This document shows positions 26,562-34,305 of a stretch of DNA of 64,000 nt, one piece after another. A program made the translations under genes and the position numbers. This stretch comes from Bacteroidota bacterium (GTDB lineage Bacteria; Bacteroidota; Bacteroidia; Flavobacteriales; Flavobacteriaceae), in assembly GCA_024279425.1 (NCBI GenBank), contig JAJRRO010000032.1:1-64000 (forward strand). The letters run 5' to 3'. How positions within the stretch are numbered: the first letter of the stretch is position 1; each line of letters opens with the position of its first letter. The notes under the pieces are model-generated. The model saw only the letters and a list, made by a program, of their open reading frames with translations. It was not told the origin of the DNA and searched no databases.

Positions 26562-26596
26562 TTACAGAATTATTGAAATAAAGTATAAGATTTTTG
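26562..26596. repeat. 35-bp direct repeat, left copy
   Basis: This segment recurs at 28910-28944 with one mismatch in 35 bases; the core GAATTATTGAAATAAAGTAT and its next ten bases are identical. The copies bracket a 2.3-kb block with the secreted PepSY-like gene, the dead and the live HMA genes and the alpha/beta hydrolase gene. The surrounding gap 26503-26855 is otherwise AT-rich and shows no gene; TAATTTTG on the minus strand (26532-26539) may be the -7 element of the SnoaL-like gene. Confidence 0.7.
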
Positions 26597-26855
26597 AAAA
26601 AATTTAATTTTGTTTTTCATTGATTTATGTGTTTAAAATTATAACATAAAACTATATAGTAATAGAGACGAAAAAACAACAATTCAGATGAATGGTAACA
26701 ACATAGGAATGAATGATAATTTTGGCAGATGCGACAGAACCGACCATTACTATCTATAAATAAATAGGTTGGATAACCTCAAATAACTAAATCATTAGTT
26801 AATCTATTTCCGTCAATTACTTCTCTATAATTACCCCAATTATAGTTATGTTCAA

Positions 26856-27437
26856 CTAAGTAGTTTTTCCTGAGTTTGTGTTTTTGGTCAACAGAAATAC
26901 CAATGATTTCAATATCTTTTTATGTTTTCCTTTATTTATTTTTATTTTGTATTTTTTTGAAATTCCGTTATTTTCTGTATAAGAAATTAAGCAAGTATTG
27001 CTTTGAAATGCCCAACCTGGAAATTGTTTAGATATGGCAATTCTTAAATTAACAGGAATAACTACATCTTTATACTTTTCTACTGTAGATAAAATTTTGC
27101 CTTCGCTGTTATAAGTTGCTACAATTTCACCCTGGTTATTCTTAAAAACCATATTGTATGTTGCAGCTTCAGAATTATCATATACAGAAGATGTTTTAAT
27201 ATCAAAATTTGCTACTAGCCGTTGTAGTTGGGCTACAATGAATGATGCCTCATTTGCTTTAATGTTGGTTAGATAGTTAAAATTTAGGGCCTTAGTTATA
27301 AATGTCTTCTTGTCTTTTTTCACAACTGAATATTGATCATTAATAACAACGGAATCTATATCCGAAATACCTGTTTCTTGTGCATTTATTAAACTCATTG
27401 TAAATGCACTAATAAATAATAAAATTAGATTTTTCAT
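26856..27437 (-). CDS. Secreted hypothetical protein, PepSY-like
   Basis: A signal peptide (MKNLILLFISAFTMSLINAQ) precedes about 170 residues of alternating strands and helices. The segment NMVFKNNQGEIVATYNSEGK, then VVIPVNLRIAISKQFPGWAF, resembles the PepSY-like (DUF2874) repeats found in secreted Bacteroidetes proteins, where they may inhibit peptidases or bind metal. I do not recognise the exact family. It ends in a Lys-rich tail. Neighbours on the same strand are metal-binding HMA proteins and a hydrolase. Confidence 0.6.
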   Translation of the reverse strand: MKNLILLFISAFTMSLINAQETGISDIDSVVINDQYSVVKKDKKTFITKALNFNYLTNIKANEASFIVAQLQRLVANFDIKTSSVYDNSEAATYNMVFKNNQGEIVATYNSEGKILSTVEKYKDVVIPVNLRIAISKQFPGWAFQSNTCLISYTENNGISKKYKIKINKGKHKKILKSLVFLLTKNTNSGKTT

Positions 27438-27495
27438 ATTGTTCTTTTATTTTTCTTTGTGATATACATGCTATTTACAGCATTTGGTTTCTTGC

Positions 27496-27711
27496 CTAAC
27501 TGATGGAATATCTGCCAGCATATTCGGTGTCTTTATCTAAGAATTCTTGTAAGTCTGCTATCAAGACCTCTTGGTTCATACTGATTACTAATTTGTTTTG
27601 TTCTCACAAAGTTTCAACTTGAGTAACATCTGGATGTCGCTCTATTTGATCTTTAATATGTCCTGCACATCCTGTGCAAATCATACCGGTAATTGAATAA
27701 GTGTGTGTCAT
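27496..27711 (-). pseudogene. HMA-domain protein, copy broken by a stop codon
   Basis: The frame opens MTHTYSITGMICTGCAGHIK and ends DTEYAGRYSIS, parallel throughout to the intact HMA protein at 28624-28851. An in-frame TGA at 27604-27606 interrupts it where the intact copy reads SLEQN. The metal-binding CTGC is still present before the stop. The two copies flank the alpha/beta hydrolase gene, which suggests a tandem duplication followed by decay of this copy. Confidence 0.8.
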
Positions 27712-27781
27712 GATTTTTAGCTTTAAATTTATAGTTGCCAAATACATCTCGCTTCTTTTCAAAAGCTTATGATGCTTCGGT

Positions 27782-28606
27782 TTAGTTCAATCTTTTTGAT
27801 ATTATTTGTTTGAGTTCTTCTGACCATAATATGGTATAGTGTCCTAAATCTTCTAATTCAATTAATTCGGATTGAGGAAAGTCTTTATGTACCTTATGCG
27901 CTAAATCTATAGACAAAACCTTATCTTTTTTAGAATGAACTATTAATGCTTCAGATACATTTTTTAGATTTCCACAATACTCTTTCATATTGAGCATTTC
28001 TATGCTCTCACCAGCATCTTTCTCTACCATTTTTGTAAGTTTATTTACTGTTCTATGCGTTACCCCAAAAAAATCGGAAACATCTTTAATGGTGTCTTTA
28101 AAATTATAAGGTGCTGTAACTAGAATCCATTGTTGAATATGAATGTCTTTATTTCTTCTCAAAACCCCTGCAGTAGTTACACTCCCAAGTGAGTGACTAA
28201 TAATAATATCGGGCTGATATTTTTTAAACATAATTGATACAAATTCCGTGAATTCAAACATGTTTGTCTTTCCCTTCGAACTTTTTCCATGCGAAGGCGC
28301 ATCAAATGCCATTACTTGATAATTTTTTTGTAATAACAAATTAACAAGACCACTAAGGTTGCCTGCTTGTCCTTCCCATCCGTGAACTAAAAAAACAAGT
28401 TTATGCCTCGTGTCTCCCCAACTATAGGTTTGAATATTGAAGTCTTTAAATTTTACGCTTTCTCTTCTTGAATTATCGAGAATTTTTTCTTCAAAATCTC
28501 TCAATTTTCTAACTCTCGGATTAGACATTAATTTGTAGATCTGCCTTGCTCCTAAAGAAGGAGAAAACATATCTAGAAATCGGAATAATTTGGTTCTTAC
28601 CATCAT
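27782..28606 (-). CDS. Alpha/beta hydrolase
   Basis: A 274-residue cytoplasmic protein with the alpha/beta hydrolase order: LVFLVHGWEGQAG (oxyanion HG), YQVMAFDAPSHGKS, the nucleophile elbow as IISHSLGSVTT (Ser in SHSLG, a variant of GxSxG), acid in HSKKDKVLS and the catalytic His in LEDLGHYTILW. The first 70 residues form an unusual N-terminal helix region. The substrate is unknown. It is 18 bp from the intact HMA gene upstream and shares its strand. Confidence 0.85.
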   Translation of the reverse strand: MMVRTKLFRFLDMFSPSLGARQIYKLMSNPRVRKLRDFEEKILDNSRRESVKFKDFNIQTYSWGDTRHKLVFLVHGWEGQAGNLSGLVNLLLQKNYQVMAFDAPSHGKSSKGKTNMFEFTEFVSIMFKKYQPDIIISHSLGSVTTAGVLRRNKDIHIQQWILVTAPYNFKDTIKDVSDFFGVTHRTVNKLTKMVEKDAGESIEMLNMKEYCGNLKNVSEALIVHSKKDKVLSIDLAHKVHKDFPQSELIELEDLGHYTILWSEELKQIISKRLN

Positions 28607-28623
28607 TGTATGTTCTGTTTACA

Positions 28624-28851
28624 TTATTGGCTGTCCTGGCTGATGGAATACCAGCCCGAATATTCGCTGTCTTGATCCAAGAATCTTTGTAACTCTGCTA
28701 TCGGGATGTGTTGGTTCATGTTGATTACCGCTTCGTTTTGTTCGAGCGATACATCAACCAGAGTAACATCTGGGTGCTTTTCTATCTGTTCTTTAACATG
28801 CCCTGCACATCCTGTACAAGTAATACCGGTAATTGAATACGTATGTGTCAT
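28624..28851 (-). CDS. Small heavy-metal-associated (HMA) domain protein
   Basis: The start at 28851 gives MTHTYSITGITCTGCAGHVK, the standard beginning of an Atx1/CopZ-like metal chaperone with metal ligands in CTGC. A start further upstream (28890) is possible but adds a non-homologous hydrophobic lead. The rest (HPDVTLVDVSLEQNEAVINM) keeps the ferredoxin-like pattern. With the HMA-AraC regulator upstream, it probably carries copper or a similar soft metal in the cytoplasm. A decayed duplicate lies at 27496-27711. Confidence 0.9.
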   Translation of the reverse strand: MTHTYSITGITCTGCAGHVKEQIEKHPDVTLVDVSLEQNEAVINMNQHIPIAELQRFLDQDSEYSGWYSISQDSQ

Positions 28852-28909
28852 TATTTTAGGTTTTAAGTTTATAATAATACAAAGTTGCAATCATTCGTCC
28901 AGGCGGTTG

Positions 28910-28944
28910 TTACGGAATTATTGAAATAAAGTATAAGATTTTTG
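28910..28944. repeat. 35-bp direct repeat, right copy
   Basis: The second copy of the segment at 26562-26596. It lies between the HMA gene and the HMA-AraC regulator gene. A crossover between the copies would delete 2.35 kb. Confidence 0.7.
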
Positions 28945-28969
28945 GGTCGTGCCTACCGACAGACAGGTG

Positions 28970-29542
28970 CTATACCTTGTCGAGCTGCTTTCTACTTGAC
29001 TCCAGCATATTGCGGAACTGTGAAGGTCTTAATCCGGTAATTTGCTTAAACTGGGTAGAGAGGTATTGAGGGCTGCTGTAATTCAACTCAAAAGCAATCT
29101 CGTTGATCGTCAGCTCTCTGTATTTAAGGAGTTCTTTAACTTTCTCTACTTTTTGTTGAATGATAAACTTTTCTATTGTTCTTCCTTCAATTGTAGAGAA
29201 AAGATTACTTATGTAAGAGTAATCACGCCCTATTTCCTTTTCCAATATTTGTGATAAGTTCTCTTGTGGTGGGTTGCTATCTTCATTGTAGTGCACCTGA
29301 TTGATGATGATGCTCTTGATTTCATTGATCATTCTGCTATTACTGTCGTCAAGAAGTTCAAATCCCTCTTTGGCTAAACTGTGTTCGAGTTCATTTTTGT
29401 TAATCTGATGAGGCTCGATTAGTTCAATCTTTCCAAGTTCTATGCTTTTAATGCGGTATCCCAGCTTTTGCAATTCCTCCTGAACCACCTTAATGCAACG
29501 GTCGCATACCATATTCTTTATGTAGAGTTTGTCTGTATTCAT
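28970..29542 (-). CDS. HMA-AraC type metal-responsive transcriptional regulator
   Basis: The start at 29542 (MNTDKLYIKNMVCDRC) is preferred to an ATG 12 bases upstream. Residues about 1-65 form an HMA-like domain with a CDRC metal-binding pair, and the C-terminal 100 residues are an AraC-type double helix-turn-helix (ELTINEIAFELNYSSPQYLS, then QFKQITGLRPSQFRNML). It thus joins a metal sensor to a DNA-binding domain in a single protein. It probably senses copper or mercury and controls the HMA genes or the mer operon. A remnant of a close relative lies at 25750-25838. Confidence 0.88.
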   Translation of the reverse strand: MNTDKLYIKNMVCDRCIKVVQEELQKLGYRIKSIELGKIELIEPHQINKNELEHSLAKEGFELLDDSNSRMINEIKSIIINQVHYNEDSNPPQENLSQILEKEIGRDYSYISNLFSTIEGRTIEKFIIQQKVEKVKELLKYRELTINEIAFELNYSSPQYLSTQFKQITGLRPSQFRNMLESSRKQLDKV

Positions 29543-29635
29543 TTTGTATGGCACATAACAAGAGTATATAGTTACTGGTAATTATATTCCCATTTTATAA
29601 GTATTACGAATTTAAGCTTTTGTTTTAAAAAGATA

Positions 29636-29663
29636 GTTCCATAAAACGTTCGTTTTATGGGAC
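29636..29663. repeat. Palindromic repeat, copy 4 (collapsed form)
   Basis: GTTCCATAAAACG (29636-29648) and CGTTTTATGGGAC (29651-29663) flank TT; with T and A runs outside, the stem extends further. This copy lacks the GGCCG half and the variable middle of the others. It lies 112 bp 3' of merA. The flanking TTTTT (29664-29668) would let the hairpin act as a plus-strand terminator, but no plus-strand gene ends here. Confidence 0.75.
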
Positions 29664-29775
29664 TTTTTAAAAAACCCGCATTGAATTTACGAAGCAAGTA
29701 ATAGTTAGAAAGCATAAAATGATCCATATTCATTTTAAGCACTCAATTTCTCAGAAACACTTATCTTTTAAAGTT

Positions 29776-31452
29776 CTAGCTGGCACAACAGCTTAACTCG
29801 GCCACATCCTTGTTAAAAGTTATCGCTGCGAGTTTGATACCTTCCGAAAGCGTCAGGTATGGATAGAACGAATCCGCCAATTCTTTGATCGTCATACCTG
29901 ACTTGATTGCTAAACTTGCCTGCATGGCTAATTCACCACCCTCAGGCGCTATGATACGAGCGCCGATAAGTAGATCACTCTCCAGATTGCGAATTAATTT
30001 GATAAACCCACGGGTATCCAGGGCTGCTTGGGCTCTGGGCACTTCTGACAAGGGCATAACACTGGTCTCAAATGGTATTCCCAAAGCATCTGCTTCCTTT
30101 TCATCCAAACCAGCACCCGCTACTTGAGGGTCGGTAAAGACCACCCACGGAAGACCGGTATAGTCCACAATTTCCTTAGTATTTTGAAACGCATTTAAAA
30201 CCGCAACCTTCCCTTCCTTTGCAGCTGTATAAACGAATGCAGGAGTATTGGTACAATCACCTGCAGCATAGATATGGTCCACATTAGTTTCCTGTTTCTC
30301 ATTAACTATAATATGTCCAGTCTTGTTAAGTTCCACGCCGGCGTTTTCTATGGACATTCCAAAAGTATTGGGCTTTGTGCCTGTTGCTACCAGTATGTGG
30401 GAGCCTTCAAAATTACCTTGATCCGTTATTGCCGTTACGACATCTCCATTCTTTTCGAATTGTTTTATGCTCACATTGGTATACACGCCAATACCCTCAC
30501 CAACAAACTGATCCGTCAACTCTTTGGTAATATCATCCGATTGAGTACGCAAAATTCTTTCCGAACGATGCAACAAGGTCATCTTTGTGCCGAAACGGTT
30601 ATATGCCTGAGCTATTTCCAGGGCAATATACCCCGCTCCTAATACAATTAAATGTTTGGGCAACTCCTCTAGATCAAAAAGACTTTCATTGGTCAATAAA
30701 CCAATTTCAGGTAACCCCTCAATTTCGGGAACTTTTGTTGTGGCTCCCGTTGCCAAAAGGAATTTCTTGGCCCTATATTGATTTCCATCGACCTCGATTG
30801 TCCTGGAATCAACAAAGTTGGCCCAACCATGAAGTATTTTTACATTATCAAGTCGATCGACAACGTCCACATATTTTTTCTTTTGAAGCGTGGATACCAA
30901 TTCTTTTTTCTCTCGAATAATAGTTTTATAGTCTATTATTGGATTTGCAGACGATACGCCCATAAAAGGGGAGTTTTGAGCCCTATAGATCTGTTCTGCG
31001 CTTCTAATAAGATATTTGGAAGGTACGCATCCTACATTCACGCAGGTCCCTCCTATATCCAATCCAGCATTGACCATCAAAACGGATAATCCCAGGTCGG
31101 CCGCTGTGGTCGAAGCTGAAAAAGCCGCAGATCCCCCGCCTATAATGATCAGATCATAATTCTCATTTCCATTACTTTCGGATTCTTCAGTTCTTCCAAT
31201 TTCGTCCTTGACCTTGAATTGGTTCCCTTGGTTAATGGTGGCTATGATTTCATCCTCGCCGATCAAGTCCGGATTATATTCAAAGGTTCCAAGCCCATCT
31301 TTATAACTGACGGATTTTGAGTTTATCCCCTTTTTCTTTTCAAACCTTTTTTCTATGGACACGGCACAATGATCACAGGTCATTCCCTCAATGTTGAATT
31401 GGATCTTTTCCTGGCTCTTAGTTTCTTTGTTACCGAAGAATTTTTTTAACAT
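29776..31452 (-). CDS. merA: Mercury(II) reductase
   Basis: A 558-residue protein with all MerA marks: an N-terminal HMA domain with CDHC at residues 26-29, an FAD-binding GGGSAAFSAS near 106, the redox pair in GGTCVNVGCVPSK (Cys137 and Cys142), a central NAD(P)H domain (LIVLGAGYIALEIAQ), and the C-terminal vicinal cysteines (SCCAS, 555-556) that pass Hg(II) to the active site. It reduces Hg(II) to volatile Hg(0) in the cytoplasm. It is the last gene of the operon that begins with the ArsR-type regulator. Confidence 0.97.
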   Translation of the reverse strand: MLKKFFGNKETKSQEKIQFNIEGMTCDHCAVSIEKRFEKKKGINSKSVSYKDGLGTFEYNPDLIGEDEIIATINQGNQFKVKDEIGRTEESESNGNENYDLIIIGGGSAAFSASTTAADLGLSVLMVNAGLDIGGTCVNVGCVPSKYLIRSAEQIYRAQNSPFMGVSSANPIIDYKTIIREKKELVSTLQKKKYVDVVDRLDNVKILHGWANFVDSRTIEVDGNQYRAKKFLLATGATTKVPEIEGLPEIGLLTNESLFDLEELPKHLIVLGAGYIALEIAQAYNRFGTKMTLLHRSERILRTQSDDITKELTDQFVGEGIGVYTNVSIKQFEKNGDVVTAITDQGNFEGSHILVATGTKPNTFGMSIENAGVELNKTGHIIVNEKQETNVDHIYAAGDCTNTPAFVYTAAKEGKVAVLNAFQNTKEIVDYTGLPWVVFTDPQVAGAGLDEKEADALGIPFETSVMPLSEVPRAQAALDTRGFIKLIRNLESDLLIGARIIAPEGGELAMQASLAIKSGMTIKELADSFYPYLTLSEGIKLAAITFNKDVAELSCCAS

Positions 31453-31476
31453 ATTGACTTATTTTTTTGTTTCTAA

Positions 31477-31869
31477 CTAACAGCATGTATTCCCGAAAAC
31501 TCCCTTGTAATCTACCCGGCCTTCCAATCTGTCGAGATAGTACGCGGGATTTTTCGAAAACTCTTCCTGGCAGTGTGTACATCTACAAAAGAAAACACCA
31601 TTGCCCTTATAGTCAAGTTTTATGGATTGTTGCACGGGCTTTTCTGAAAGACAAACCGGACATACGATGATGTTCTTGATTTCATTGATAAACTTTGTTG
31701 GATCCTCAATAAATAACTTTACACATCCCGTACAACAGAAATAATAGGTAGTTTCATTGTATTGGTAACTTGGTGCAATATTTGTATCAGTTCCCAGACG
31801 GACAAGAGAGCATCCGCAGGTTGGGCATAGCTTTGTTGTTCCCAAAAGTTCCTGTGTTTTATTTTTCAT
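31477..31869 (-). CDS. Double TRASH/YHS-like cysteine protein of the mer operon
   Basis: A 130-residue protein with no signal peptide and 14 cysteines. It holds a CPTCGC knuckle, a TRASH/YHS-like unit (YYFCCTGCVKLFIEDPTKFI), a CPVC knuckle and a second such unit (VFFCRCTHCQEEFSKNPAYY), ending in NTCC. The terminal Cys pair recalls the C-terminal pair of MerA. It is likely a cytoplasmic Hg(II)-binding or delivery protein, judged from its place between merP-like and merA genes (2 bp and 24 bp away). I do not recognise a characterised homologue. Confidence 0.7.
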   Translation of the reverse strand: MKNKTQELLGTTKLCPTCGCSLVRLGTDTNIAPSYQYNETTYYFCCTGCVKLFIEDPTKFINEIKNIIVCPVCLSEKPVQQSIKLDYKGNGVFFCRCTHCQEEFSKNPAYYLDRLEGRVDYKGVFGNTCC

Positions 31870-31871
31870 TC

Positions 31872-32219
31872 TTACGCTTCTTTATATAATTCAACGAGAT
31901 AGTTTGTTTTTTCCTGAATGGTCTTGGTGATTTCCTCCGGGGAAATCTTATTGGGATCATATTCGATTATTGCAATATTTCCTGGATACTCCACAGAATT
32001 ATCCAAAACACCTACCGTTTCGGAGAGCACTTTATGTACATGACCGGCGCATCCTCCACAGGTCATACCGGTTATCTTTAACTTTACTGTTTTCGAATCC
32101 TGAACGTTGTCGGTTAATTCGGTAATCGCGGTCGGGTTCTCCTTTGCATTGGCTGATGCCAATGAAACACCGGTTCCTATTAACAATAAAAAGACTGCTG
32201 GGATTATTAGATTTCTCAT
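31872..32219 (-). CDS. merP: MerP-like periplasmic mercury-binding protein
   Basis: A signal peptide (FLLLIGTGVSLASA) precedes about 45 linker residues and one HMA domain with ITGMTCGGCAGHVHKVLSE (ligands in CGGC). It would capture Hg(II) in the periplasm and hand it to MerTP. It overlaps neither neighbour: 21 bp after merTP and 2 bp before the TRASH-like gene. The name is given by analogy, as MerP from proteobacteria is shorter. Confidence 0.82.
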   Translation of the reverse strand: MRNLIIPAVFLLLIGTGVSLASANAKENPTAITELTDNVQDSKTVKLKITGMTCGGCAGHVHKVLSETVGVLDNSVEYPGNIAIIEYDPNKISPEEITKTIQEKTNYLVELYKEA

Positions 32220-32240
32220 GCTATATCGATTTAGGGATTT

Positions 32241-32861
32241 TTACTCTACTACCTTATAACCTGTTCCGTTAATAGCTTCTTTAATACTTTCCGGTGACAC
32301 CTTGGTCTTATCAAATTTCACCACTGCGGTACCTGCTATGTAATCTGCTTCAGCCTTAATGATTCCAGGGAGGGCGATAACCGCGTGCTCCACATGCAGA
32401 TTACAACTCTCACAGGTCATTCCGCTCACCTCATAAGAGATTTCCTCTACGTTATTGGATTCCACAATGGCAATTTGCGCTGTCTTGTTCTCAGGATAGA
32501 AAATTTGGGAATAGTATGGGAAGGCGAGCATAGCCACAGCAAAAACGGTAACGATACCCAAGAATTTCTTTGACTGCCAAAACGATGGTTTTTCATCATC
32601 TTCACAGGCACAGTCTATATCATCCTGGGTTCTAGGCTTTAACTTCTGGTACCATGCAAATGCCAACACAACAATCGTTAGTCCTATTAAATAGGGCCTG
32701 AAAGGTTCCATCCATGAAAATGTAGACGCTACGCCGGAGGCACCGGAAAAAAAGGCTAGAACCGGGGTAATGCAACATAGAGATGCCGCGAAGGCAGTTA
32801 ACAATCCCGCACCTAACATTTTACCCGATTTATTTTTCTGAGTTTTTAATTTTGTATCCAT
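32241..32861 (-). CDS. merTP: Mercuric transport protein MerTP (membrane MerT fused to an HMA domain)
   Basis: The ATG at 32861 is the start; four codons upstream is only a TTG. Three hydrophobic segments follow, with the transport pair Cys29-Cys30 in AASLCCITPVLAF in the first and a loop CACEDD after the second. The C-terminal 70 residues form an HMA domain (YEVSGMTCESCNLHVEHAV). MerT moves Hg(II) across the inner membrane, and the fused HMA domain replaces or adds to MerP. It follows the propeller lipoprotein gene by 25 bp. Confidence 0.92.
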   Translation of the reverse strand: MDTKLKTQKNKSGKMLGAGLLTAFAASLCCITPVLAFFSGASGVASTFSWMEPFRPYLIGLTIVVLAFAWYQKLKPRTQDDIDCACEDDEKPSFWQSKKFLGIVTVFAVAMLAFPYYSQIFYPENKTAQIAIVESNNVEEISYEVSGMTCESCNLHVEHAVIALPGIIKAEADYIAGTAVVKFDKTKVSPESIKEAINGTGYKVVE

Positions 32862-32886
32862 TTTTCGTTTCAATTTATTTTACTTT

Positions 32887-33864
32887 CTATTTTAAGTTTA
32901 TTACAGCAAGGCTATTATCTCCATAATTTGATACATAAGCCTTCTTATTATTTATTTCCACAAAACCTATAGGAGATTTTCCTACTGGATATTCTTCCGG
33001 TATTTTTTTATATGACGTTGCATCATAGACATATACTTTTGAGTTCTTAAAATTCACTATATAAATGCGTTTCTCATCCTCACTTAAGACAACCTCTTCC
33101 GGGCCATTTAGCCCTTCGAAGACATGAGTAATGGAATCTGTAATGGTATTCAGTACATAAGCTTCATTGTTCAAAAAATTACTGATAAACAGTTTGGTAT
33201 TGTCTTTGGACGCATGGATAAGCTCGGGCTTACCACCTTTTTCAATGTTTAACGTTTTCTTGGTTTTGATATTTATTATAGAGATGGAACCATCTTCCGT
33301 ATTGGTCACATATAATCTATTATCGTCTTTTGAAATACCTATGCCATCCGGCCCTTTTCCGGTCTTGTAGGAATTAATAACTTCAAGTGAGTTGGTATCT
33401 AATTGAAGTACCTTTTGCAGATCGATGGCGATGACAAAAATCATATTCCCGTCCGAACTCGAAACAATCCCCCCTAGGGTAGAACTAAAGGATTGTTGTT
33501 TGACAATGGAATGATCCCTAAAATTTATCAGTGCTACCTGCTTGTCATATCCACTTACGGCCACAAGATTAGATGTGCCCAGTTTGGTAAATCCCCATGG
33601 ATACCTTATCCCCGATATTCGATCTATTACTTCATCAGAGTGGGTATCGACTATGCTCAGTATTGTATCTTCCACATTGGCCACGTACAAATACCGCTTG
33701 TCAGGTGTCAAAAAAAGGGCGTCAGGACCTTTGCCTACTTCTATATAATTTGATTCTTCGGTCTGTGGAGTTTGTATATCCTCTTTTGCCCCGGAGTTTT
33801 TAGGACCCTCTTTACAACCTAACGCAAGCAATAGGATAGCCAAGATTAGTTGTACTTTTTTCAT
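32887..33864 (-). CDS. YncE-like beta-propeller lipoprotein in the mer operon
   Basis: A lipoprotein signal (ILAILLLALGC) precedes about 300 residues of repeated propeller blades: GKGPDALFLTPDKRYLYVAN, then GKGPDGIGISKDDNRLYVTN, then GGKPELIHASKDNTKLFISN, in the style of the 40-residue YVTN family. There are no Cys residues beyond the lipid one, so direct mercury binding is not evident. It overlaps the arsR-type gene by 4 bp and is thus tightly coupled to mercury control; the role is unknown, perhaps a periplasmic partner of MerTP. Confidence 0.85.
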   Translation of the reverse strand: MKKVQLILAILLLALGCKEGPKNSGAKEDIQTPQTEESNYIEVGKGPDALFLTPDKRYLYVANVEDTILSIVDTHSDEVIDRISGIRYPWGFTKLGTSNLVAVSGYDKQVALINFRDHSIVKQQSFSSTLGGIVSSSDGNMIFVIAIDLQKVLQLDTNSLEVINSYKTGKGPDGIGISKDDNRLYVTNTEDGSISIINIKTKKTLNIEKGGKPELIHASKDNTKLFISNFLNNEAYVLNTITDSITHVFEGLNGPEEVVLSEDEKRIYIVNFKNSKVYVYDATSYKKIPEEYPVGKSPIGFVEINNKKAYVSNYGDNSLAVINLK

Positions 33865-34232
33865 ACGGCAATTTTATCGAGTTGAATATCGGCAAGAATA
33901 TTTTGTAGTATAGCGCTCTTTTTACCGGTGATGGAATAAAAAAGTGTTTGCCCTTGGCGTCTTGCGGTTATAATACCGGCATCCTTTATTTTTCTTATAT
34001 GTTGGGAAACAGCGGGCACGCCCATTTCCAAGATGTCCGCAATATCACATGGGCACAGCTCCTTTTCCATGTCCAAAAGAAAAAGGATTTTCAACCGTAC
34101 CTCGCTTCCTGCCAAAGCAAGTATTTTGCTCAGGTCCTGAAAAATGGACGATGATTTATCCAAGGTTTCTTTACATCGGGAAAGCTGTTTGTGGTCAGCC
34201 TCGTTTCTGGTACAGGTGATTTCTAGTTTCAT
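33861..34232 (-). CDS. ArsR/SmtB-family metal-responsive repressor
   Basis: A 123-residue winged-helix protein. The recognition helix region is MGVPAVSQHIRKIKDAGIIT and the metal-sensing segment is KELCPCDIADIL, the counterpart of ELCVCDLA in ArsR/CadC proteins, with another Cys in the N terminus (TCTRNEADHKQLSRC). It is the first gene of the operon ending with merA and probably releases the operator at 34271-34292 on binding Hg(II). Here an ArsR-type protein takes the place usually held by MerR. Confidence 0.92.
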   Translation of the reverse strand: MKLEITCTRNEADHKQLSRCKETLDKSSSIFQDLSKILALAGSEVRLKILFLLDMEKELCPCDIADILEMGVPAVSQHIRKIKDAGIITARRQGQTLFYSITGKKSAILQNILADIQLDKIAV

Positions 34233-34250
34233 ATTATTGCTTTAGACGGA

Positions 34251-34292
34251 CAAAGATATAATAACTTACGTATTTAAGCAAATACTTAAATA
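34251..34292 (-). promoter_or_regulatory. Promoter and ArsR-type operator of the mer operon
   Basis: On the minus strand TATCTTTG (plus 34251-34258) fits the -7 consensus TAnnTTTG, and TTTG (plus 34279-34282) lies 20 nt upstream as the -33 element. The inverted repeat TATTTAAG (34271-34278) and CTTAAATA (34285-34292), 6 nt apart, matches the AT-rich ArsR-type operator pattern and covers the -33 element. It ends 19 bp before the arsR start. Confidence 0.8.
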
Positions 34293-34305
34293 ACAATAAT
34301 TTGTT

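Noticed and set aside
26597-26760. Small 23-codon plus-strand frame and a weak AGGTT/AACCT hairpin in the gap
   Set aside because: Both are too short and without context.
19388-34232. CRISPR array or phage explanation for the repeated palindromes
   Set aside because: Spacing is thousands of bases, no cas or phage genes are present, and each copy lies 3' of a gene module.
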